NCBI RefSeq assembly: GCF_000372725.1
Contig: NW_005201392.1
Coordinates: 681,259 to 745,258, forward strand
DNA from: Emiliania huxleyi CCMP1516
Lineage: Eukaryota > Haptophyta > Isochrysidales > Noelaerhabdaceae
DNA: 64,000 nt
Reading direction: 5' to 3'
Below the pieces are notes generated by a model. That model was given only the letters and a program-made list of their open reading frames with translations. It ran no database searches and had not been told where the DNA came from. Of the stretch, positions 50,104-59,648 are shown piece by piece. The translations under genes were made by a program, and so were the position numbers. Position 1 is the first letter of the stretch. The number at the start of each line of letters is the position of its first letter.

Positions 50104-52031
50104 ATGCGGACTGGCGAGACTTGCATCGGGCTGGAGCCTCAAAGGTCGCTACTGGCCTGGCTGGCCGCCTGGCTGGTCGCCACGCCGCTCGTGTCGGCAG
50201 GCTTCGATACCTTCTCGGTCAAGTCCATCAATATTGGCTCAGCGGACCAAGTTGAATTCTACGCATTGGAAGGCACCGGCGTAGAGGACGCGCACCCCGT
50301 CTATGGCTTTGAGGCCTCCGACGGCAGCTTCATATTCTGCGGCAAGGGCTTGGAGTCGGAATCTTCGTCCGAGGCTGAAGCCTTTGCGGTCAAATTCAGT
50401 TCAACCGGCCAAACCATTTCAACGTGGCGCTCCAACCACATCGGCAAGGACGCTGCCAATGCATGTGCGCAGCTTCCTGGCGGAGGCGACGTGCTCGTTG
50501 TGGGCTATCGTCTGGTGGGCGGCGTAGCCTACCGCTCAATGACAAAGCTATCGCTGGCCACACTGGCCGAGACGTGGACCGCAACCACGTTTGGCGACTC
50601 GTCGGGCCAGCACGGCGCATGGGAAGGGATCGATTTCAGCACAGACGGTGCGACCGCGCTGCTAGCCGGCTTCTACGACAAGAGCAGCGCTGATGAGATG
50701 AGCTTTCGGTCCTACGGCAACACCGGCGGCAAAGCCGTGGTCATGGCGCTGCCAGTCACCGTCCTTAGCGGCGCCAGCGCGCCCACCGCATCCTCTGCTT
50801 CGTGGACAGCGGCCAAGGACGACCGCCACACGGCCAAGGCGGTGCGGCCGCTCTCCAACGGCGACATGGCAGTCCTGTTTTGGAAGGACAGCGCCGAGGG
50901 CGAGGAGGGCACCGACACGGCAGTGGCCAAACTTTCCGCGACGGGAGGCTTCATGTGGGGTGCGCGCGCTGCACCCGCACGGCACGCACGGCACTGGACT
51001 CACGCAATGCTCACGCGCTTGTAGGCCCGATCGACGTGGGCTCGCAGCACGGCGAAGGCACAGAGCTGGCGGTGGCGGTGGACGAGAGCGCCGTCTTTAT
51101 CAGTGGGCACGGCGGGTGCCTCGGACTCGGTGGCTTCTGCGGCAAGCTCACCAAGATTAGGGCCACCGACGGCGTCGTTTTGTGGTCACGCGCATTCTCG
51201 TCGTGCGGCAGCTATGACGCGTCGGGGGTGTATACGGGCGACGCGTGTGGCAACAACATGCTGATCAAGACCGAGTGCTGGGGTGTGCAAGCAATGAACG
51301 ACGGTGGACTTGTGCTCGCGTGTGGCACAGGCATTGAGGACTGCAGCGGCATGCAGGGACAGATGGCGATCGATTGTGCCAACGGGATCGCACTCCTCGC
51401 CGACTCGCGCGCCGGCGCGTTTGCTCGGAGCGCCGGCGTCTGGCAGAGCTTTGTCGTTCGCACGGACGCGTCGGGCGCGCTGTTGTGGCAACGCACTGAC
51501 CAGTACCGCATGGATGGCGAGCCGGCGCTCGGCACGCCAGGGTGGGAGGAGGGCAGCTCCGCCTCGGAGTATGTGGCCAAGACCGCCGACGGCGGCCTGC
51601 TCTTTGTCAACGACGAGGCTAACGGCGTCGGCGTCATGAAGCTTGCCGCGCCGTTATCGCCTTCGCCCTCGCAGCCTCCACCCGCGCCATCGCCATCGCC
51701 GCCCACTCCAGAGCCGCCACCTGGACCCCAGCCGCCGCCCTGGCCAGAGGCGCCGCCTCTCGGACCTCAGCCGCCACCAGCGCCCTCGCCGCCGCCGCCC
51801 GGGCCCGAGCCACCGCAGCCTTCGCCGCCCCCACCGTCCGCACCCGCCTCATCCGGGCGCATCTGCGACGTTCCAGAGGGCGAGGAGGGATTTGACGCCT
51901 TACCTGAAAGCTGCAGGCAACTCATCATTGGCTGCGCAGTGGGCGGGCTTGGCCTCTGCCTCTGCATCGCAGCCGTGGTCGGCTGCAAGCTCGTCTTCGG
52001 CAAGAAGACGAGACTCGCACCTTCTTATTGA
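50104..52031 (+). CDS. Secreted/type I surface protein: propeller-like repeats, proline-rich stalk, C-terminal TM; about 620 aa
   Basis: Two exons, 50104-50959 and 51025-52031, joined by a 65-bp GT-AG intron that restores FMWGPIDVGSQHGE. A signal peptide (LLAWLAAWLVATPLVSAG) is followed by about 450 residues of beta-rich repeats resembling a propeller (DGSFIFCGKG, GGDVLVVGYR, NGDMAVLFWKD, DGGLVLACGTGIEDC, DGGLLFVNDEANG). A PSPPPP/PEPPPGP stalk of about 75 residues comes next, then one helix (LIIGCAVGGLGLCLCIAAVV) and a short basic tail. Proline-rich stalks of this kind are hydroxylated and glycosylated in algal walls. It is probably a cell-surface or scale-associated protein; its ligand is unknown. 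Confidence 0.7.
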
Positions 52032-52140
52032 GAGGTTTGCACAGAGGCGGGTGTTTTTCAGAGGTGCAACTTTTCACGCAATCACGGTTGTCATATTTTG
52101 CGCGAGACTGATGTTTAGCTCTACACATACTGTCTGCACA

Positions 52141-53931
52141 TCAGGCATCGCTCCGACACTCCACACACACCCGCGGCCACGCAGTGATCAGCCGGTTCTC
52201 CGGCGTCACCGTCTGCGGCACATACGTCTGCAGCCGGACTGCGTAGCCCCGCGCGGCGAGGTAGCGCGAACGGCCGAGGTCGAGGAGCCGCTTGCAGCGA
52301 CGGCCCCACTCGGCGCGAGTCGCCCCGTCAATCACCTCGCCGAGCGCCTCCCCCAGCCGCAACACCGCCGGGTCCGCCTGCGAATGCTCGCCGTCCGTGT
52401 GCACCGCGCCGCCACCGGCGCCGCCCGCGCCGTCGGCGCCGCCGGCGCCGCCGCCACTGCCGCCCGCGCCACCGCCGCCACCGCCGCCGCCGCCCGCGCC
52501 ACCGCCGCCGCCGCCCGCGCCGCCCGCGCCGCCGCCGCCCGCAACGGTCGACGTGGCCCAGCTCGAGATGGCGGTGAGGAGCCGAAACGAGTCCTCGTCG
52601 ACGCCTGTTCACAGCGCGAGGTGTGAAGAGGCGCTGTTCACACCACGACGCGCACGCCGCCGTGCACCACCGGCCTCGCGGAGGAACTCTCTCGCGACGT
52701 ACGCGCCTACCACGGGATCAGTCTCGACCTCTGAGTCAGGCGGCGTTCTTGCGGGAGAGGCCGGGCCGCGACACGCCGCCGCGCCCCAGCTGCAGCGGTG
52801 GTGGCAGCACGTCGCAATCATCACGCCGCTCATGGCCGGCCCGTCTCCGTTCTCGGCATCGGCGACGGCGCGGAGGGCGAAGTCGGTGGCGGCGCCGCAT
52901 AGGTGTTTCGCCACCGCGACACGGCGGCGGCCGCCGCTGCCCTCGCCGGCGAGATGGGAGGCGCCGCCCTCGCCGCCGCCACCCCTGCCGCCACCCCCTC
53001 CGCCGCCCTCAGCGCCGCCCTCAGCGCCGCCCTCAGCGCCGCCCTCAGCGCCGCCCTCAGCGCCTTGCCGACCGCCGCCCCACAAGCCCGGCACTCCCCG
53101 CAGCCAGAGGTGGCGTAGGTCGATCTTGTAGCGGATGGTCGAGTGGCGTTCCCGCAGCACCGCGTCGTGTGCCGCCACGGGCTTTGCCCAGTCGAGCAGC
53201 ACAAAAGCGGCGCCTGGCGCGGCTTGGCCAATGGCTGCCGAGAGGCCGCCTTTGCCGGCGCCGAGCTCGACATACACAAAGCCGCTTCCGAGCATCGAGC
53301 CTGGAGGGAGGGCTCGGAGCACCTCGAGCATCGCCTCGTGCTGCAGGCCGTGCTTCTCCTTGCCGCGCACTCGCCTGCCCCCCTCGCCGCCTCCCTCCTC
53401 CTCCGCTTCCGCCGCCGCAGCACGCGGCGGCGGCGGCGGCGGCGGCAGCGGCGGCCCCTCGTGCACAGCCTCCTCGCCGAGCGCGAGACGGACCGTTGCC
53501 AGGAGGGCGCGCACCCGCTCGGCAGACACGCGGCCGAGAGGCGGCTCGGCGCGACTCGCCACTGCGAGCGAAGCGTGCAGAGGCAGGCCCGCGATGGGTG
53601 TTGGCGCTGGCGCGGTGGCCGGCAGAGGAGCGCCCGGCGCCGTCAGCTGCTCGCCGGCGTTCACATCGCGGCGGAAGCAGGGCAGCGAAGCTTCGGCCGC
53701 CGCTTCCTTGGCCTTCGGACACACCTTCAGATGCCTCCTCAGGTCGCGAGCGAAGATGGAGTGCGCCGGATCGAGAGGACACGGGATCCGGTCGGCGGTG
53801 CCGTCGCTGCGTGCGGCGAGGTGGTGGGTGCAGTAGCGGTAGCCTGCGACGACGGAGAAGCGACAGTAGCGTCTCTTATTCGGCAGGTATAGCTCGCAGA
53901 CGCCGGGCTCCGGCAAGCAAACGCGTGCCAT
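52141..53931 (-). CDS. TRM13: tRNA 2'-O-methyltransferase TRM13, 548 aa
   Basis: Exons 52785-53931, 52671-52706 and 52141-52604; the introns are GC-AG (52707-52784) and GT-AG (52605-52670). The N terminus has the TRM13 CCCH finger (CELYLPNKRRYCRFSV ... YRYCTHH) and the U11-48K-type CHHC finger (IPCPLDPAHSIFARDLRRHL then KVC). The Rossmann methyltransferase carries YVELGAGKGGLSAAIGQA, AKHLCGAATDFALRA and ATCCHHRCSWGAYVAREFL. The C terminus RLLTAISSWATST ... RLLDLGRSRYLAARGY ... VTPENRLITA is diagnostic. The enzyme methylates position 4 of tRNA-Gly/Pro/His acceptor stems. Two low-complexity Gly inserts are unusual: GAEGG repeats between motifs and a long Gly/Ala run before the C-terminal block. 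Confidence 0.9.
52425..52545. repeat. GCC/CCG-rich low-complexity tract inside TRM13 exon 3
   Basis: Encodes a Gly/Ala run of about 40 residues in frame on the minus strand. Confidence 0.85.
52985..53065. repeat. 12-bp in-frame tandem repeat in TRM13
   Basis: AGCGCCGCCCTC units, about five copies, encoding GAEGG-type repeats between methyltransferase motifs. Confidence 0.9.
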
Positions 53932-53995
53932 GATGCAACCGGGGCGGTTCGGCGGATTGGTGGGGTGGGCGGCAGGCGAATGTGTGAGTCTGTCA

Positions 53996-55717
53996 GTAAG
54001 CGCGGGTTAGCGCGGGTTAGTGCTCACTAACCCGGCACGGGTCAGCACGGGTCAGAATGGGTTACCATAACCCGGCACTAACCCGGCACTAACCCGTGCG
54101 GCTGGGGGGCATACGTCAGCATGGGTCTGCGCCAGGTTAGGGGTGGGTTAGGGCCGGGTTAGTGCAGCGCACCCCGGGTTAGAGCTGGTTGGCGAGATGA
54201 AACGGCTGCGGCGGGCACCCGAGCCGACCTCCGCGATGGAGCCTTGGCTGCAGAAGGCCGTGGATGCCAAGCTGCTCATTGAGAAGAACACCCGCGTGCG
54301 CAGTTCGGACGGGTCCAAGGCGGTCGCTCGTGCTGGAAGTGGACCGTGTACGTCGACTAGAGCACGTCCCTCCTCACTGCTCCGTGCGCGCCTGACGCCC
54401 AGTCGACACACCTCCCGGTGCGCCCATGGCCTCCACTGCCATGGCAGTGCGGCCTGCAGGGGGCCCGGCCCTCAACGTGTGCCAGCGATGGCCCTAGGGA
54501 GGAGGAGTGCGCTGAGGGCGGTACATTATAGATCCTGTGGCATGAGATTGTCCCGCTCGCCATGCGCCCGCGGCTGTGGTGTGGCCTGAGGGAGGGTGTA
54601 GAGGATGTAGAGTGTAGAGCGCTGTAGAGCACTAGAGCTGTAGAGGGCTGTAGAGCGCTGTAGAGCTGTAGAGCTCTACATCCGCCGCGGGACGAAGTGC
54701 CTGCGTTGTAGAGCGATGTAGAGGCGCTCTACAACGTGAAATCTCTACAACAAACTCTACATCATAAGCCGCGAACGAGGCACGGTCGCTCTCCGACATG
54801 AGGCGCGTTGCACTTGCCAGTGCTGCCCTGGCCTTCTGTCTGCCCGCCCAATGTGTGGCAGGTGCCTCTGCTGCTGTGGCATGCCTCACGGCTGCGACTG
54901 GCCGGCGCCTCGGCGCGTCAGCTCGGCTCGGCGTAGCGATAGTGGCCAGCGCAACTCGCCTGGACTCAACGCTCAGCCAGGAGCTCCCGCAAGCGCTGGC
55001 GCGAGGCATGGCGCGTGCAACGCGCAGCAATGCTCGCCTCGCCTCGCGCAAATGCGACCGTCCTCGCAGCCGACAGTCCATCGCCTGCTAAAGAAGCACT
55101 GCGACGAATGCGGCACCGGCGACGCATGGCAGGCTGGTCATGACGCAGTTATAGGGTGTTGTGTGCCGTCAGAGTGACTCTCTGTGTGTCAGGGATAGTC
55201 AGGGCCGTCCATCAGAGCTCCAGTAAGCTCGGAGACACCCCATTAGTGCGACTCGACCTCTTTGAGTCACTGCCTTCCCGGCGGTTTTGCTGTAGAGCCT
55301 CTACAACAAACTCTACAACAAAATCGCGCTCTACATCGCTCTACAACGCAGGCACTTCGTCCCGCGGCGGATGTAGAGCTCTACAGCTCTACAGCGCTCT
55401 ACAGCTCTACAGCTCTACAGCGCTCTACACTCTACATCCTCTACACCCTCCCTCAGGGTGTGGCGAGTGAGTGAACGCACGAGAGAGGGGTGGAACGAGC
55501 CGTAACCCAATCCCAAGCGTAACCCAGACTAACCCGAGACTAACCCGGCGCTAACCCGGCGCTAACCCGCGCTGCTCGGGGGCATACGTTAGGATGGGTT
55601 AGTGCCGGGTTAGTGCCGGGTTAGCGTCGGGTTATGGTAACCCGTTCTAACCCGTGCCGACCCGTACTGGGTTAGTGTGGCTTAACCCGGTGGAACCCAC
55701 GGCTAACCCGCGCTTAC
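53996..55717. mobile_element. Nested foldback (large inverted-repeat) element, about 1.72 kb
   Basis: The outer arms (about 53996-54183 and 55520-55717) are inverted, starting GTAAGCGCGGGTTAG and built from CGGGTTAGTGC-like units around a shared GGTTACCATAACCC. The inner arms (about 54587-54772 and 55291-55457) are inverted, closely matching and made of TGTAGAGC-type units plus GCCGCGGGACGAAGTGCCTG. The centre (54773-55290) is unique. No transposase is seen and no clear target-site duplication was found. This is most like a non-autonomous foldback DNA transposon, with one foldback nested inside another. Confidence 0.75.
54798..55091 (+). CDS. 97-aa ORF with signal-peptide-like start inside the foldback element
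   Basis: MRRVALASAALAFCLPAQCV followed by AGASAAVACLTAATG resembles a signal peptide with an Ala-rich cleavage region. The rest is polar and Arg/Ser-rich. No family. It may be chance coding in a GC-rich centre, or captured cargo. Confidence 0.25.
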   Translation: MRRVALASAALAFCLPAQCVAGASAAVACLTAATGRRLGASARLGVAIVASATRLDSTLSQELPQALARGMARATRSNARLASRKCDRPRSRQSIAC

Positions 55718-55810
55718 AGGCTTACGCATGTGTTTCTCAAACAACCGCCGCGATTGGCAGCCGCGTGGTTTCGCCGACGGCTCACCAAACCAGCGCATGC
55801 ATGTAAGGAT

Positions 55811-57413
55811 ATGACAGCCGAGGCGATCGAGGTGACCACCGACGGCGAGCTAACGGTAGACGATGAGGGTGATGAAGAGATGGAATTCGACGCAAAGAAT
55901 CCCGACGCGAGGGAGTCGTGCGGCCACTTCTTCCTGCTCTGGTCGTCCACGATCACAACTGCGGTCGCCAATTTCGGCGTGCAGTACAACTACGACTCTA
56001 TCGGTCCAGCGGAGGTGTGGCTTCACCCGCTCTACGGGAAGGACAGCAACTACGACCTCCTCCTGAAGGTGATCATCTTCATTGGCACCGCCATCGGCAT
56101 GATTAGCTTTGGCGCCGCCGGCGACCTCTTTGGCCGCAACCGAGGCCTGCTCGTCTGCCAGTACATCCAGATTGCCGGCGCACTGCTGCAGGGCATTGTC
56201 CCGTGGGGCAGCAAGGCCTCGACCTACTGCCTGCTCATCGCCGTCCGCACCTTCATCGGCGTGGGCGCAGGGGGAGTTTACCCGCTCTCAGCGGCCAAGG
56301 CCGCCGAGGACAGCGCCGCGGTCGATCCCGTCCACAAGTCCGTCTCGGTCGCGTGGGCCTTCTTGTGGCGTAACTTCGGCGCCATCGCGCCATGGTCATG
56401 GGCCCTCGTCTTTTACTGTGAGCGCCCGCGCCTACGGAACCTCTGCGCACCCCCGCCCGGGCACCCCTCCACCCGCGGACGCCCGCCCGTCTGCAGACAC
56501 GTGCGGCGAGTACGCGGACATGGTGCCGTGGTCGGCCCCGCCCGCAAGCCGCGTCGGATCGCAGTTTGCCTGGCGCTTCATCTTAATGTTTGGCGCCGTG
56601 GCGCCGGCCGTCGTGGGCGTCTTCATGCACCTGCAGCCCAAAGAGGTCGCTGTCAAGGAGCAGAAGCGGCTGTCGCGGTGGACAACCTCCCGGGTCTCGC
56701 GCGCCGAGGCGGCCGGCCACAGGAAGGCCTCGGCGACCGCCTCGGCCGGCCTGTGGGAAGCGGTCAAGTCGGAGCCGCTGGTGTGGCGGAAGCTGCTCGG
56801 CACGGGCGGCGGCTGGTTCTTCTTCGACTGGTCCTTCTACGGCAATCACCTGCTGCAGGGCAAGATCCTCGGCCTGATCCTTCCGGGCGACACGGCCGCC
56901 GACGCGTGGGAAAACATCAGCCTCGACATTGTCGGCATTTTCGTCGTGCTGTTCGCGATCCAGCTCTTCCCGTGGGCCGGCGTCCGCTGGCTGCAGTTCT
57001 GGGGCTTTTTCTCCGGCGGGGTCTGCTGCCTGCTGATTGGGCTCCTGTGGCCGGCGCTGATCGACAACACCAGCGGCATCCTGCTCGTGATCTACTACAT
57101 CCAGTACGGCAGCTACTGGATCCCCAACACCACTACTTACGTGATGTCCGCGCTGGTGTACAAGCCCTCCATACGCGGCACCTTGAACGGCCTCTCCGCC
57201 GCCGCCGGCAAAGTCGGCGCGATCATTGGCGTGACGGCATTCACCAAGATGTTCGAGGTCTGCGACGACAAGACAGGCGACGATCACCAACAGTGCATCA
57301 ACGACGCCGTGCAGCGCGTGATGTTCACCTCGTTCGCGGCGGCGTGCGGCGGCATGTTCTGCACCATCTACGGCGTCGGTCTCGAGCCAACGGGCGCGAA
57401 GAACAAGAAGTAG
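55811..57413 (+). CDS. Phosphate:H+ symporter of the major facilitator superfamily (PHT1/Pho84-like), 507 aa
   Basis: Exons 55811-56417 and 56497-57413 with a 79-bp GT-AG intron. I chose ATG 55811 (MTAEAIEVTTDGELTVDDEG) because it gives the usual short acidic N terminus. About 12 helices. Pho84/PHT1 hallmarks: FGVQYNYDSIGPAEVWLHPL, the loop GAAGDLFGRNRG (MFS motif A), GVGAGGVYPLSAAKAAED (the family's GGDYPLSA signature) and WFFFDWSFYGNHLLQGKIL. A central cytosolic loop (SRWTTSRVSRAEAAGHRKAS) separates the halves. It imports inorganic phosphate with protons, probably at the plasma membrane. The Asp of GGDYPLS is replaced by Val here, so substrate handling could differ. Confidence 0.85.
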
Positions 57414-57728
57414 AGGAGAAAGTGAAAGGAGGAGGAACGGACAAAGTCCTGCGAATCGGCTATGTAACGGTGTGCGGTATGTGAGACGCCTCGAGTGTGA
57501 GTGTACGTACTTTTAGCTTACTGGGAGACGGGTTGTGTTGTGCTGTTCTCTCTCGGCCCCTAAGGGCCCTACGCGTATAATATCGTCCACGACAGTTCCA
57601 GACGGTATTTCTGTTAAAAATACGTACGTACGAAGGTGTGCTAGTATGTGGTGGTAATAGCTAAACAAGCAGCAAGCACGGTCTCCGAGGAAGCACAAGC
57701 AGCAACCAGCAACTTCCGCTAGGGATCC
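57414..57728. other. Convergent 3' spacer containing repeat R4 copy 2
   Basis: Between the phosphate transporter and the plastid membrane protein, which converge here. R4 copy 2 occupies about 57505-57580. An alternating TACGTACGTACG occurs near 57621. Confidence 0.5.
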
Positions 57729-58469
57729 CTACTTCTTGTCGCTCGTCGACGCCAGTTGCAAGCCCGCGACCTGCGCGCCGAGGATGCACGCGGAGACAAG
57801 GCCGACGGTGGTGTAGGCGCGGAGCCGGGCGGCCACGTCCGTGACGGGGTCGGGGAAGAGGAGGAGGACGGCGAAGAAGACGGGCGGCGACCATACGTAG
57901 ACGTCGTGGATGGATTTAGAATAGCGGCCGCTGTTGGCCGTCGTGAAGTCGTGATGCACGTCGACCGCCAGGCCGATTTCGAAGATGCCCTCGCAGAGGA
58001 GGAGGAGGTTGCGCGTGAGGCCGGCCGGCACGAAGAAGGCGACGGTGAACTCGAGCAGGAATTGAAAGAAGCACTGCCACACGCCCCACATCTTTGTGCT
58101 CAGCACGTGCGCCTTGGTGATCAGCGGGAAGCCGAGGTCGTCGAGGACGGAGGAGGGCGAGAGCAGCACGGGCAGGCCGCTCACGAGGGTGAGGGCGGAC
58201 TTGGCGCCCAAGAACCAAGTGATGCCACGTCCGATGAACGGCTCGCTTTCGTCGCCGCCTCCGCCGCCGCCGTCATCACCGCCGCCGCCGCCGCCGCCGC
58301 CATCGCCGCCAACTTTGCCGTCATCGCCGCCGCCGCTGTCGGCCAATTTGGGCGTGGTCGAGCGGCGGGCGATGGCCGGTCGCGCTGCAAGCTTACCACG
58401 AGCGTGGCCAGAAAATGTGAGTGCGTCCGCAAAGGCCAGGAGGACCGCGAGCAAGCTTATCGCACGCAT
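57729..58469 (-). CDS. Plastid-targeted membrane protein, 246 aa
   Basis: The ATG at 58469 opens a signal peptide with the aromatic-adjacent cleavage typical of secondary plastids (MRAISLLAVLLAFADALTFS), then a basic, Ser/Arg-rich transit stretch (GKLAARPAIARRSTTPKLAD) and a Gly/Asp linker. The mature part has about four or five helices: WFLGAKSALTLVSGLPVLL, WQCFFQFLLEFTVAFFVPAG, VFFAVLLLFPDP and TVGLVSACILGAQVAGLQLA. The frame is intact and intronless. No known family, though it resembles other small plastid-envelope proteins of unknown function. Confidence 0.65.
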   Translation of the reverse strand: MRAISLLAVLLAFADALTFSGHARGKLAARPAIARRSTTPKLADSGGGDDGKVGGDGGGGGGGGDDGGGGGGDESEPFIGRGITWFLGAKSALTLVSGLPVLLSPSSVLDDLGFPLITKAHVLSTKMWGVWQCFFQFLLEFTVAFFVPAGLTRNLLLLCEGIFEIGLAVDVHHDFTTANSGRYSKSIHDVYVWSPPVFFAVLLLFPDPVTDVAARLRAYTTVGLVSACILGAQVAGLQLASTSDKK

Positions 58470-59648
58470 AGGCTCTCTTGTTCGTCGAAGAGTTCGCTGC
58501 TCGACAGGGAGCAGCAGTCGTGGCCCACGCAAGCGAGTCCGTCCAGGCCTGACAGCGGGGGGGGGCGGACAGCACAGGTGACCAACACCCTGACCCCAAC
58601 AATAGAATTTTTTTTGGCCTCTCCCGACATAAAGAGTAAGAAACGGAGTTGTAAAACAAGAACCGAAAAGAACAAGGAAAAGAAATCGCGGGCAACGAAT
58701 TTCACCGCGGCGAAGAATCTCTGGCGAAAAAGAACTTTAGGTTGCACCACCCCTCGCAGGCTTTCCCTCTGACCGCCACCGTTCCCAAGCTGCCTAATTA
58801 ATGGGATGGAAAGGAAGGCTGGGCGAGCGTATAGAAGCGTGCTCGTGCACCTCGATCCTGTACCGTGTTTGTTATGACCCCCCCCCATGAACACACCAGT
58901 GAGGGAGGGCGAGACGATCGAGGGGTCCCGTACCCAGTCGTCTGTGTGTCTCGCGCTACCACGCGGAATCGACCCTATCCGGTGCTCAAGTGCTCAAGCG
59001 TGCTCGACCTCGTCGTGGCAACCTGCACTGCAGCGCTGGTAGGCGCGATGAGCGTCGTGCCATCTGACCCAAGACGGGTCGCAGGCCGTACCGAGCGCGT
59101 CGAGACCGTGTCCTGATGTGATCTGCACGGGTGAGTCACGTCGGCGTCAAAGGAGCGACGTGCGACCTCGTGAGTCACCTGTCAGAGCTTGATCTCCGAT
59201 CTCAGCTGGCGTCGAGTCGTCTCCGGCGCGCGACAAAGGTACATCCCCAGGACGCACAGCGAGGCAGCTGCGACCCCGCCGAGTGGACGGTGGCACACTC
59301 CGCGCCCCCACCTGCTGTGTGCCACCGTCTACTTGGTGGGGTCGCAGCTGCCTCTGGAAGGCACCGACATGTACCTTTTTGCGCAAATGGTCAAATCAAG
59401 GTTTTGTAACGCGAGCTGTGCCACAGTGGAACGATGGAACTTAGCCACAAGAACAGGAACGGCGGCTTCTCCTCCTAGGTGTGCCGGTGTGTGTGTGGTG
59501 CCACAGTCCGCGCCAGTCTGCGCCCTTGTCGTGCCAGTGTGCTGCCGTGACAGAGGCTCAGGCTTGTATTTTAAGATTCTCCTCCTACAACCGCGGCCAC
59601 CGACTATAAGATCCCCGTGCGGGCGGCCTAGCCCTAGGCGCCCTAGCG
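58470..59648. other. Intergenic region, about 1.2 kb, with RNA-like hairpin
   Basis: No protein gene. Contains TGCTCAAG units (about 58983) and the 38-bp-stem hairpin at 59261-59354. Confidence 0.45.
59261..59354 (+). ncRNA. Candidate hairpin RNA (pre-miRNA-like)
   Basis: The left arm 59261-59298 (GAGGCAGCTGCGACCCCGCC...) pairs with the right arm 59317-59354 over 38 bp around an 18-nt loop. The three non-Watson-Crick positions are all G opposite T, so a plus-strand RNA would be fully paired with three G-U wobbles; a minus-strand RNA would have three C-A mismatches. A small inverted-repeat DNA element is the alternative. Confidence 0.4.

Noticed and set aside
52623-53933. 436-codon plus-strand frame opposite TRM13
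   Set aside because: TRM13 motifs and introns on the minus strand explain the region fully.
53996-55717. GGGTTA-like units suggesting interstitial telomere repeats
   Set aside because: The unit is a degenerate 10-11-mer (CGGGTTAGTGC) in inverted arms, not a regular TTAGGG tandem array.
55730-55810. Upstream ATG for the phosphate transporter
   Set aside because: It lies beside the foldback arm and adds an atypical basic N terminus; ATG 55811 gives the usual acidic start.
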